Of a stretch of DNA of 64,000 bases, positions 35,739-44,106 are shown in pieces (position 1 is the stretch's first letter; the number at the start of each line of letters is the position of its first letter). The notes under the pieces were generated by a model. That model made no database searches. It had not been told where the DNA came from and worked only from the letters and a program-made list of their open reading frames with translations. The DNA comes from Flavobacterium sp. GSB-24. Lineage in GTDB: Bacteria; Bacteroidota; Bacteroidia; Flavobacteriales; Flavobacteriaceae. Location of the stretch: NCBI RefSeq assembly GCF_027924665.1, contig NZ_AP027043.1, positions 2,914,001-2,978,000 on the forward strand. Direction: 5' to 3'. A program made the position numbers and the translations under genes.

Positions 35739-37328
35739 ATGAAAATTAACACTTTAAAAAAAGTATTTTACCTCACTGCTATCTTCGTGGGGTTTACCAA
35801 CTGTGAAAAATTAGAGGAAACTGGAGAAGTACAAATTGAAAAAAACAGCATCTCAGCAAAAACTGCTGTGTTAGCCTCTGCGGGTGTGCTAACAGTACCT
35901 CCAATTATTAGCCAGACTACTATTGACAATTTTAACGCTGCAAACAGTTCTAACCCGCTTAAGCATTTGACCATTTCTAATGATTATCGGGTTGAAGTAA
36001 AATTAAGCTCTTCTAGTATCTATCAGGAAGTGCAGGTTTTTAAGACAGATAATTATGCTGTAGCAAATGGTTCTGACAGACGGCCTCAAACCTCTGCTTC
36101 TTTTGCGAACTTTTCTTTTGCCAGCGGGAACACAATAGATATTCGCGTAACAGGCATTCAGGCCTTATCGGGTTGTGTAGTTAGACCTAATCGATTAGGC
36201 ATCATCCCAGTAAAATTAAATACTTACCAATATACATTCTCTATCAATGCGAATCAAAAGCTTTCTCTAGACATGAATGGCAATAGGCTAAACCCGCTTT
36301 TCATATTTGGCAACCCTCCTGAACCAACTTTAGAAACTGCTGCGCCAGGAGCTGTCAACTTTGCACCAGGAACTATTACAAATGTGGACCATATGGTTAT
36401 TAATTCAGGTGCCAGAATAAATATTCCGGCCGGAGCCATTGTTCAGGGAAATTTTGTATTGCCAAAAGGCACAAATAATGTAAAGTTTCTTGGACAGGGA
36501 ATCATAACAAGCGGTAACCTTAATTTTAGTTCAACCGGAAATATCAAATGGGACAATTCCACTTTCGCTCCAGATCAGGGGCACCGTGCCTGGAATGGCG
36601 TTAACAATGTTACATGGGAGGGGCTTACCATAGTAAATGCCGCTCAATGGGTTTTTGCCTGTACTTATGGTAATGAAGGTACTAACAACGAAACCCATTC
36701 CAGCCATCATAATACTTTTAGGGATCTAAAAGAAGTACACTGGAACCCAGAAACAGATCCGATTTGGTTTGACGGTGATTATAATACTGTCAACGATTGC
36801 TTCTTATTTGCTAACGATGATGTAACTTCACATGGTTCTAATAATTGTACTCTGTCTAATATTGTAATCTGGCAGGGTGGAAATGGGGGACATCTGCTTA
36901 TGCTCGATAATTATAGTTCTTCGAATACCATTACTTATGATAATATAGATCTTATAGGGCAGGAAAATGTTATGGAAACAGTGCTTTTAAAGGCTACACA
37001 ACCCACAAATAGAACATTCAATAATATATCCATTAAAAACGTATTTGTAGAGCAACGTACTGCCCCAAGCTCGTATTGGAAAAATAGGTTTTTTAGTCTA
37101 TATGCCCCTACTAATACAGGCAAATATTCAGTATCTAATTTTGTGTTTGATAACGTACGTCTTCCCAATCAAAACTCGGCCACAGATGGTGAAGGTATTC
37201 TGGCGCCCGCTTTAAGTGTTACTGGATTAAAATTCACTAACCTTTATATGGGTGGCAGTAAGATGATGAGTCTCAGCGCAGCGCACATTACTAAAAATGC
37301 ATACGTAACCGGTGAGGTGTTCGAGTAA
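35739..37328 (+). CDS. Beta-helix lipoprotein resembling clan GH-N (GH28/GH49) enzymes
   Basis: ATG at 35739 is chosen, because it gives a lipoprotein signal (AIFVGFTNC, Cys20); an upstream in-frame ATG at 35637 would add 34 polar residues. The protein has 529 residues. The N-terminal ~190 form a beta-sandwich, as in GH49. A parallel beta-helix follows, with MVINSGARINIPAGAIVQG, WEGLTIVNAAQW and the key region IWFDGDYNTVNDCFLFANDD (Asp345, Asp360, Asp361), then IVIWQGGNGGHLLML. The Asp and DD placement is that of clan GH-N polygalacturonases and dextranases. The family (GH28, GH49 or an undefined relative) is uncertain. Confidence 0.65.
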   Translation: MKINTLKKVFYLTAIFVGFTNCEKLEETGEVQIEKNSISAKTAVLASAGVLTVPPIISQTTIDNFNAANSSNPLKHLTISNDYRVEVKLSSSSIYQEVQVFKTDNYAVANGSDRRPQTSASFANFSFASGNTIDIRVTGIQALSGCVVRPNRLGIIPVKLNTYQYTFSINANQKLSLDMNGNRLNPLFIFGNPPEPTLETAAPGAVNFAPGTITNVDHMVINSGARINIPAGAIVQGNFVLPKGTNNVKFLGQGIITSGNLNFSSTGNIKWDNSTFAPDQGHRAWNGVNNVTWEGLTIVNAAQWVFACTYGNEGTNNETHSSHHNTFRDLKEVHWNPETDPIWFDGDYNTVNDCFLFANDDVTSHGSNNCTLSNIVIWQGGNGGHLLMLDNYSSSNTITYDNIDLIGQENVMETVLLKATQPTNRTFNNISIKNVFVEQRTAPSSYWKNRFFSLYAPTNTGKYSVSNFVFDNVRLPNQNSATDGEGILAPALSVTGLKFTNLYMGGSKMMSLSAAHITKNAYVTGEVFE

Positions 37329-37380
37329 ATTAATATTCAAATAAAATAGTTAGAAATCGGGTACATTTTAATCTTGAACT

Positions 37381-37413
37381 AAAAAGCAGCAGAGTAGTCT
37401 CTGCTGCTTTTTG
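37381..37413 (+). terminator. Strong rho-independent terminator after the GH28/GH49-like gene
   Basis: A 14-bp perfect stem (37381-37394 with 37399-37412, core AGCAGCAGAG), TAGT loop and a T run. It is the clearest terminator in the window. Confidence 0.9.
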
Positions 37414-37435
37414 TTAAGCCAATATCATTAAAATT

Positions 37436-37671
37436 TGTGATTTGATTGCCAACAAACACTTCTCAAATTCTAACAGAAATAAGTCGTTGAAGATTATTGC
37501 CAAGAATCTAAGTGATAAAAATAGAGATATAAATCTGCTACTCTTAATAATAAATCTTTCAATAAATCCTGGATTTAGCATGATGAAGTCATGCAGGGAG
37601 GAATTTTAGTTTTTGAGATGGCTGATAAGCCCGGTGATTGGTCAAGTAAAACGTTACTACTTTCTAAATAG
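37436..37671 (+). pseudogene. 3' relic of a third GH92 gene
   Basis: This AT-rich gap still encodes the C-terminal tail of a GH92 enzyme, in two frames. Frame 2 from about 37436 reads FSNSNRNKSLKIIAKNLSDK. After a one-base shift near 37526, frame 1 reads KSATLNNKSFNKSWI, then an in-frame TAG (37576-37578), then HDEVMQGGILVFEMADKPGD to a TAG at 37669. GH92 proteins end in this pattern ('GK.l.I.akn.s..N.YIqs.tLNGk....wi.HddIm.GG.L.FeM..kPn'), as do the intact copies at 6966 and 33261. Its own terminator follows at 37684. All sequence 5' of this tail has been lost. Confidence 0.8.
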
Positions 37672-37683
37672 ATTAATAAAAGT

Positions 37684-37712
37684 AAAAGCTATGATTTTTC
37701 ATGGCTTTTTTT
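37684..37712 (+). terminator. Rho-independent terminator left behind by the GH92 relic
   Basis: 11-bp stem (37684-37694 with 37699-37709, one G-T pair), TTTT loop and T tract, 12 bases after the relic's final stop codon. A terminator this close to the stop supports the view that the relic was once a real gene end. Confidence 0.7.
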
Positions 37713-37981
37713 ATAATATTCTTTATCTCATAGTTTTTTTTGACAATAAATTTCTTTTAAACTAAATGTTCCATTGGAAAATGGAACTGATGGCATTGAA
37801 GGGCTTTTAAAATGCTGATGATTTTTTAGTTGTTTTAAGGAATGAATAAAGGATTGTGAAAATTATAAAAAAAAATGGTTATTTCTTATTAGAATCTCAA
37901 AAATTAGGTTTTTAATAAAAAAACACTCTTTATTTAAAAGTAAATATAAAAAATAGTTGATATTTGTATGTTTTTAAATTC

Positions 37982-37995
37982 TGTGCAGGGGCACA
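37982..37995. promoter_or_regulatory. Operator-like palindrome TGTGCAGGGGCACA (site B)
   Basis: Same half-sites and spacing as site A, 54 bases before the ATG of the beta-helix lipoprotein gene. A GATATTTG sequence about 15 bases upstream is a near match to the -7 box TAnnTTTG, which would place the palindrome close to the transcription start. Confidence 0.7.
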
Positions 37996-38049
37996 TAGTT
38001 AATTTTTTTACTTTATTCGCTGATTACTAACTAAATTAAATAACCACAA

Positions 38050-39417
38050 ATGAAAAAAAAGACCATCTTTCAAACATTATTATTTACCATATTATTAGCA
38101 TATAGCTGTAGCGACAACAATGATCCAGTTAAAGATGAAACTACAACGGTTAATACAGAGGTACAAACTCCCATAACAGGAAAAACATATTATGTGGACG
38201 CTTCTGTTACTGCAAGTGGAAACGGATTAACTGAAGCAACAGCATTTAAAACACTTTCAGAGGCAGCCGCTGTTACTGCTCCCGGGGACGGTGTTTTGGT
38301 AAAAAATGGAACTTATTCAAATTTCGAAGAAAAAACATCAGGTACCCCTACGGCTTGGGTGGTTTGGAGAAATTTTCCGGGCCACAAACCAAAAATCACT
38401 TATACAAGCTGGGTGGGTATTTACATTAAGGGATCTTATATTGAAATAGATGGTTTTACTGTACAGGGAAATAATGATAATATAACGCTTACCGATGCGT
38501 TAAATCAGCCCGGCGGATGCAAAGTTACAGGTGCTCCTCAATCAATTTACAATGGCAATGGAATTTTAGCAGATAGCAGAACTTCTGCATTTAATAATCC
38601 TTTGGGAGAATTTTATCATCATATCAATATAAAAAATTGTATTGTTTACGATTGTGGAGGTGCAGGAGTAGCCGCCATAAATTGTGATTATATCAAAATT
38701 GAAAATTGTACCATATATGATAACGCATGGTATTCAATTTATGGTACCAGCGGTATCAGTTTATTGGAATTAAAAAATTTCAATACAGATACAGATGCTA
38801 ATAGAAATATTATACGTAACAATATTCTTTATAATAACAAAATGCTAGTTCCATGGCGAGATGGTGGCTGTAAATTTACTGACGGTAACGGGATTATTAT
38901 TGATTATGCTAATGTAAATGATTACAGTGGTAAAACACTAATTGAGAATAATGTTGTATATAATAATGGTGGCAGAGGAATCCATGTTTACAATTCAAGT
39001 AATGTCAATATTGTAAATAATACTTGCTATCAAAATTGTTCAACTCCTGAAATTAGCGAAGGAGAAATTACAATTATTGGAAAATCAGCCACTATTAAAA
39101 GCAAAAATTGCTCCGTTTATAATAATATCCTTTACGCAAGAACAGGAGAGAAAGTAAATACTGTAGCGAATGCTGAAAACTATAGCCAGCGAAATAACAT
39201 TTATTTCAATAGTACTTTAGGAGATGACTTGCCAACGTTAGGGAGTACAGTAAATCCGATGTTTGTGAATGCGGAAGCTGGTGATTTTAAACTCAAAGAG
39301 AATAGCAAAGCAATAGATTTTGGTTACATAAAAAAATACTATCCAGCTTTTGATATTTTAGGTAATGCACGATACAAAGGGGCAAGTATTGACTGCGGTG
39401 CTTACGAAATTAAATAA
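38050..39417 (+). CDS. Right-handed beta-helix lipoprotein (DUF1565/lyase-like)
   Basis: A 455-residue lipoprotein (lipobox LAYSC, Cys19). A threonine-rich linker (~22-45) leads to KTYYVDASVTASGNGLTEAT and GDGVLVKNGTYSNF, the entry of parallel beta-helix proteins. Regular coils follow (HINIKNCIVYDCGGAGVAAI, IKIENCTIYDN, TLIENNVVYNNGGRGIHVYN, VNIVNNTCYQN). The end SKAIDFGY ... IDCGAYEIK is typical of this group. Many relatives are polysaccharide lyases or epimerases, but no catalytic residues can be named here. Its leader carries operator site B. It starts the second enzyme run of region 3 and is probably co-expressed with the genes downstream. Confidence 0.78.
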   Translation: MKKKTIFQTLLFTILLAYSCSDNNDPVKDETTTVNTEVQTPITGKTYYVDASVTASGNGLTEATAFKTLSEAAAVTAPGDGVLVKNGTYSNFEEKTSGTPTAWVVWRNFPGHKPKITYTSWVGIYIKGSYIEIDGFTVQGNNDNITLTDALNQPGGCKVTGAPQSIYNGNGILADSRTSAFNNPLGEFYHHINIKNCIVYDCGGAGVAAINCDYIKIENCTIYDNAWYSIYGTSGISLLELKNFNTDTDANRNIIRNNILYNNKMLVPWRDGGCKFTDGNGIIIDYANVNDYSGKTLIENNVVYNNGGRGIHVYNSSNVNIVNNTCYQNCSTPEISEGEITIIGKSATIKSKNCSVYNNILYARTGEKVNTVANAENYSQRNNIYFNSTLGDDLPTLGSTVNPMFVNAEAGDFKLKENSKAIDFGYIKKYYPAFDILGNARYKGASIDCGAYEIK

Positions 39418-39545
39418 CTGTTTTTTTATAAAGATATATCTCAAAAAAGATTAGGAAATGAGCAAATCTCACACCATTAGGGCTCGTTTTTCAATTCTCT
39501 ATTCTGCCCAAAAAATAATATACTATTCATCTTTAAAATATCATT

Positions 39546-40382
39546 TTGAGAACTTTTTATTTCTTCTTCTTCTTCTTCTTTATGGGTTCTCTGTGTTTTT
39601 ACACAGCAGGATCCCTATTTGCACAAAGTGACAGGAAGCAGAAATCTTCAGCAGTTTTAAAAAATCTGCCCGAAAATTATTCGAAATCAAATACTTGGGT
39701 TTTTGTACTGGCAGGCCAGTCCAATATGGCGGGCCGTGCAAAAGTGAGTCCTTTGGATACCATTAGCAGCCCTCGCATCCTTACAATAAATAAGGATGGA
39801 AATTTAATTAAGGCCAGGGAGCCGTTGCATGATTTTGAAGAGAGCATGAAAGGGCTGGACTGTGGAGTTTCTTTTGCAAATGAAATTCTTGCACATGCAA
39901 ATGATTCTGTCAATATAATTTTAATTCCAGTAGCAGTTGGCGGAAGTTCGATAAATAAATGGATTGGAGATTCTATTCACAGAAATATAAAATTGCTATC
40001 AAATTTTCGTGACAAACTGCAAATGGGAGCGAATTACGGAACTGTAAAAGCCATCCTGTGGCACCAGGGAGAAAGCGACGCTACAGCGCAGGGAAGTAAG
40101 GATTATCATTTAAAACTAAAAAATATTATTGCTTCCTTCAGAAGTATTGCCGATAACCAGCAAATTACTGTTATAACGGGCCACATTGGTGAATTCACTG
40201 ATAATAAATATATAAAAAACATTAATAAGGCAATAGATGCGGTGGATTCGGAGGATGAAAATGTATATACGATACCTACAGATGACTTTACCAATATAGG
40301 AGACAATTTGCATTTTGATGCTCCATCCCAAAGAAAAATGGGTATCCGAATGGCTCAAAAATATCTTGAAACATTAAAATAA
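39546..40382 (+). CDS. SASA/CE6-type carbohydrate acetylesterase
   Basis: A 278-residue exported SGNH-like esterase. The start is a TTG at 39546: the only nearby ATG (39582) would cut the signal peptide in half, whereas the TTG gives MRTFYFFFFFFFMGSLCFYT ending in LFAQ. The catalytic set is visible: Ser59 in LAGQSNM, HQGESD (His173-Asp178) and Asp253/His256 in GDNLHFDAP. This is the layout of the SASA domain, found in sialate O-acetylesterases and CE6 acetylxylan esterases. Next to xylanase and xylosidase genes, removal of acetyl groups from xylan is the simplest role. Confidence 0.85.
   Translation: MRTFYFFFFFFFMGSLCFYTAGSLFAQSDRKQKSSAVLKNLPENYSKSNTWVFVLAGQSNMAGRAKVSPLDTISSPRILTINKDGNLIKAREPLHDFEESMKGLDCGVSFANEILAHANDSVNIILIPVAVGGSSINKWIGDSIHRNIKLLSNFRDKLQMGANYGTVKAILWHQGESDATAQGSKDYHLKLKNIIASFRSIADNQQITVITGHIGEFTDNKYIKNINKAIDAVDSEDENVYTIPTDDFTNIGDNLHFDAPSQRKMGIRMAQKYLETLK
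39561..39578 (+). repeat. (TTC)6 microsatellite in a signal-peptide coding region
   Basis: Six perfect TTC units followed by TTT encode a run of Phe in the hydrophobic core of the acetylesterase signal. Length changes would be in frame, altering signal hydrophobicity rather than switching the gene off. Confidence 0.9.
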
Positions 40383-40403
40383 ATATCATAATTAACCCTG
40401 GCA

Positions 40404-42029
40404 ATGAAAAAAAATAAAATTTTTACCCTTGTGCTCTTGATTTACTCATTTGGATTATCGGCACAAAATATACTTTCAACCGTTACCTCCCTTCCTAATG
40501 AAAAATGGTATGGAGCGTATACCGCAAAGGCATTCTGCAACACACCGCTGAAGGATATTACCTTTCAGCCCTACGGACCGGATGAAAAATTAAACAATTT
40601 GGGTACAGACAATCGCGGTAACCAGGCAGCACCACTTTTAATTTCCAATAAAGGACGCTATATTTGGAGCGACCAACCTTTTGCTTTTGAATTGAAGCAA
40701 GGCAATGTGGTCCTTCATTCCGATTTTGAAAAGATAAATGCAGTTTCTTCTGGTTCATCGCTTCGTGATGCCTATCTGGGGGCAATGAAACTACATTTTC
40801 CTGCCTCGGGCAAAACTCCTGATGAACTGATGTTCAAAATGCCACAATACAATATGTGGATTGAGCTAAATTACAATCAGGACCAGCCAAAAATATTAAA
40901 ATATGCAGCGGATATTCTAGCCAATAATTTTCCTTCAGGCGTCTTTATGATTGATGATATCTGGTCGAAAGACTATGGAAACTTTGATTTTGATACTTCT
41001 AAATTCTCTGATCCCAAAGGCATGGTGGAAGAACTTCATCAAAAAGGTTTTAAAGTTATGTTATGGCTAACCCCTTTTGTCAGCCCTGATGGGAAAGAGT
41101 TTGGATATTTGTCAAAAAACAAAGCCCTTGTGCTGAAGAAAGACTCAGCCAGACCTGCCATTATTAAATGGTGGAATGGATACAGTGGCTGTTTGGACTT
41201 AAGCCAGCCGTTTGCTGTTGATTGGTTGAGGTCTAAACTGACCAAACTCCAGACATCCTATAATATTGACGGCTTTAAGTTCGATGCCGTTGATTCTGAT
41301 TTCTACACAAAAGGATCAAAGGTGTTCTCTAATGAAGACACCAATACCAGCGGTCCTGTGCAGGCAGAACTATTTGGAAAACTGGGAGCGGAGTTTAAAT
41401 TTAATGAATTTAGAGCAGGATGGAAAAACGGAAATCAGCCTCTCGCGCAACGTCTTCAGGATAAGGGATATTCGTGGGATGAATTAAAAATATTAATTCC
41501 CGATATGGTATCTGCTGGATTAATAGGGCATCCTTTTACGTGTCCGGATATGATAGGAGGAGGTCTACTGTCTAATTTCGAGAATATTGATTATTCAAAA
41601 TTCGATCAGGAATTGATGGTTCGTTCAGCTCAGATTCAGGCATTAATGCCAATGATGCAGTTTTCTGTTGCTCCATGGAGGGTCTTGGATGAAAAACATT
41701 TAGTAATTGTAAGAGAAGCTGCTCAGCTGCATGCGAAAATGGGTGATTACATAGTTGGGTTGGCACAAAAAGCCGCGATTGATGGTGAGCCAATTGTGCG
41801 TCATCTTGAATATTCGTTTCCTAATCAGGGTTTTGAGTCTTGTGACACGCAGTTTATGCTAGGTGAAAAATATTTGGTTGCTCCTATGGTAGTAAAAGGA
41901 AATACAAGATCTGTAAAACTGCCTAAAGGAAATTGGATAGATGATTTAGGAAAGAAATATAAAGGAGGTCAGGCTATCACTATTGAAGTCCCTTTAAACC
42001 GTCTGCCGTATTTTATACTGCAGAAATAA
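40404..42029 (+). CDS. GH31 family alpha-glycosidase (alpha-xylosidase/alpha-glucosidase type)
   Basis: A 541-residue exported enzyme (signal ending GLSAQ). The N-terminal beta domain is short. The barrel contains MWIELNYNQDQPKILKYA, GVFMIDDIWSKDYGNFDFD, KVMLWLTPFVSPDG, the nucleophile strand DGFKFDAVDSDFY with Asp294, and the IPDMVSAGLIGHPFTCPDMIGG block that follows the acid/base loop. A final beta domain includes KYLVAPMVVKGNTRSVKLPKGNW. It is shorter than most GH31 enzymes (650-900), mainly because the N-terminal domain is reduced. It lies 21 bases after the esterase gene. Substrate specificity cannot be fixed. Confidence 0.9.
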   Translation: MKKNKIFTLVLLIYSFGLSAQNILSTVTSLPNEKWYGAYTAKAFCNTPLKDITFQPYGPDEKLNNLGTDNRGNQAAPLLISNKGRYIWSDQPFAFELKQGNVVLHSDFEKINAVSSGSSLRDAYLGAMKLHFPASGKTPDELMFKMPQYNMWIELNYNQDQPKILKYAADILANNFPSGVFMIDDIWSKDYGNFDFDTSKFSDPKGMVEELHQKGFKVMLWLTPFVSPDGKEFGYLSKNKALVLKKDSARPAIIKWWNGYSGCLDLSQPFAVDWLRSKLTKLQTSYNIDGFKFDAVDSDFYTKGSKVFSNEDTNTSGPVQAELFGKLGAEFKFNEFRAGWKNGNQPLAQRLQDKGYSWDELKILIPDMVSAGLIGHPFTCPDMIGGGLLSNFENIDYSKFDQELMVRSAQIQALMPMMQFSVAPWRVLDEKHLVIVREAAQLHAKMGDYIVGLAQKAAIDGEPIVRHLEYSFPNQGFESCDTQFMLGEKYLVAPMVVKGNTRSVKLPKGNWIDDLGKKYKGGQAITIEVPLNRLPYFILQK

Positions 42030-42064
42030 ATTGAAAATAGTATTTCTTAATAACAAATTACATT

Positions 42065-44080
42065 ATGAACAGTAATAAGATAAACAGGAAGGGTATGCCT
42101 TATATGTATATGCTGCTGTTCTTGTTGGTAAGCATTGCAGGTATCAAAGCACAGGAGAGACTGCTTAAAACTCCGGGTACTTTTGCAGTTGGGGTTAATT
42201 ATTGGTCCTCACATGCAGGAACTCACATGTGGAAGGACTGGAAACCCGAGATTATAGAAAAAGATTTCAAACAGCTTTCTGAAAACGGAATCAAGGTCTT
42301 AAGGGTGTTTCCGCTCTGGCCGGATTTCCAACCGCTGCATATAGTCTATGGTGGCCGTGGAGAGGTTAAATATTTTGCCGACAAGAACGAGCAACCACTG
42401 CCTTTGGCAGACAACGGAAGCGATGGCATGAGCGAAGAGCAATTAAAGCATTTTGAGATTTTGGCTGATCTGGCACAGAAGTATAACTTAAAATTAGTTG
42501 TGGGACTTATTACAGGATGGATGAGCGGACAATTATATGTTCCGCCTGCTTTGGAAGGAAAGGATATCATGACCGATCCAGCAGCATTGGTCTGGCAACA
42601 GAAATTTGTTGCTTCTTTTGTCAAACGTTTAAAAAACAAACCTGCTATTATTGCGTGGGATTTTGGAAATGAATGTAATGAAATGCAGAAATTAGAAAAT
42701 AATAATCAGGCCTATTTATGGTCGTCTGTTATTTCCGGTGCCATTAAAAGTGAAGACACTACAAGACCTGTCATATCGGGTATGCACAGCTTGCAGGCAG
42801 AGAAAAATGCCGTATGGAGAATTATAGACCAGGCCGCAACAACCGATATTTTAACCACCCATCCGTATTCTTTATGGACCAGGTTTACTAGTCAGGACCC
42901 AATTAATTCTATGCGGACGATTTTACATGCCGCGGCTGAAACAAGATTGTACGGAGATATTGGCGGGAAACCAGCCCTGACAGAAGAAACAGGAGTTATG
43001 GGACCTATGACAGGTGGTGAAAAAGAAAAGGCTGCTTTTGCCAGAACTGCTTTGTTTTCTAATTGGGCACATGATTGTATGGGTACATTTTGGTGGTGCG
43101 CGTATGATCAGCTCAGTTTTAAATATCCGCCTTACAATTATGCTTCTGTTGAAGCTGAGTTAGGACTTATTAAAGAAGATAGAACACTTAAACCGGTTAT
43201 GAACGTCTTTAAGGATTTCAGCAGCTTCATTGATAAGCTTCCCTTTAAAACACTGCCAGCGAGAAAAACAGAGGCGGTATGTATTTTAACCGAGGGACAG
43301 GACATATGGTCTGTAGCCTATTCCAGTTTTGTTCTCGCTAAGCAGGCAGGCTTTGATTTTCAATTCCAAAAGGCCGATAAGGAAATAGTTGATGCCCCAT
43401 TATATTTGCTGCCTTCCCTAAAAGGAATCGATCCTTTTTACAAGGATTACTGGTTTAAGCTTTTGGAAAAGGTTAAAAATGGCGCGACATTATATATGTC
43501 ACTGGATGATGCCTATCTGCCTACGTTTAATGAACCTTTGGATATTGAAGTTCTAACCAATATGAAACGCAGGGGGTCGGTGGGTTTTAATGCCATTATA
43601 GATGGATCAGTGCTGAATTTCAGTACAAAATCAGAACGTAAATTAGCAATAAATCCTAAAAATGCAACCGTACTGGCTTCCGAGGAAGATGGTAATCCGT
43701 TGTTTTTAAAAACCAGTTATGGAAAAGGTTTTATTTACCTGCTGACCTTTCCGCTTGAAAACAACCTTACCACCACCGTTGGGGCTTTTGATAAAGAACA
43801 GCCTGCCTATGCAGCGATATATAAAGAAATTGCCAAACCGCTAATCAACAAGCGCATTTTAAAGCAGTCTAATTCTTTTATTGGTACAACTGAGCATGAG
43901 ATTTCTGCCGGTGAGAAAGTAGTTATTCTTATTAATTACAGTGCAGAGAATAGTACTGCTGAAATTAAAATAAAAGAGGGCTGGAATGTAAAATCAGCAT
44001 TATACGGCAGTAAGCCTTCAGGATCATCTTTAACTATCGCTGCTAATGATGCAGTTGTTTTGATGTTGAAAAAGCAATAG
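42065..44080 (+). CDS. Clan GH-A glycoside hydrolase, GH5-like, with C-terminal beta domain
   Basis: A 671-residue exported protein (signal ending near GIKAQ). Residues ~35-400 form a TIM barrel with FAVGVNYWSSHAGTHMWKDW, GIKVLRVFPLWPDF, acid/base Glu203 in AWDFGNECN, TTHPYSLWTRF and the nucleophile region ALTEETGVMG (Glu307/Glu308). FWWCAYDQL closes the barrel. The remainder is a Rossmann-like then beta-sandwich region (AVCILTEG, LPSLKGIDPF, KVVILINYSAENSTAEIKI) seen in several large GH5- and GH42-like enzymes. It could be a beta-mannanase, beta-galactosidase or exo-beta-glycosidase. Clan membership is firm, family moderate. Confidence 0.75.
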   Translation: MNSNKINRKGMPYMYMLLFLLVSIAGIKAQERLLKTPGTFAVGVNYWSSHAGTHMWKDWKPEIIEKDFKQLSENGIKVLRVFPLWPDFQPLHIVYGGRGEVKYFADKNEQPLPLADNGSDGMSEEQLKHFEILADLAQKYNLKLVVGLITGWMSGQLYVPPALEGKDIMTDPAALVWQQKFVASFVKRLKNKPAIIAWDFGNECNEMQKLENNNQAYLWSSVISGAIKSEDTTRPVISGMHSLQAEKNAVWRIIDQAATTDILTTHPYSLWTRFTSQDPINSMRTILHAAAETRLYGDIGGKPALTEETGVMGPMTGGEKEKAAFARTALFSNWAHDCMGTFWWCAYDQLSFKYPPYNYASVEAELGLIKEDRTLKPVMNVFKDFSSFIDKLPFKTLPARKTEAVCILTEGQDIWSVAYSSFVLAKQAGFDFQFQKADKEIVDAPLYLLPSLKGIDPFYKDYWFKLLEKVKNGATLYMSLDDAYLPTFNEPLDIEVLTNMKRRGSVGFNAIIDGSVLNFSTKSERKLAINPKNATVLASEEDGNPLFLKTSYGKGFIYLLTFPLENNLTTTVGAFDKEQPAYAAIYKEIAKPLINKRILKQSNSFIGTTEHEISAGEKVVILINYSAENSTAEIKIKEGWNVKSALYGSKPSGSSLTIAANDAVVLMLKKQ

Positions 44081-44106
44081 CATAAAATTAAATCTGAACA
44101 ATAATT

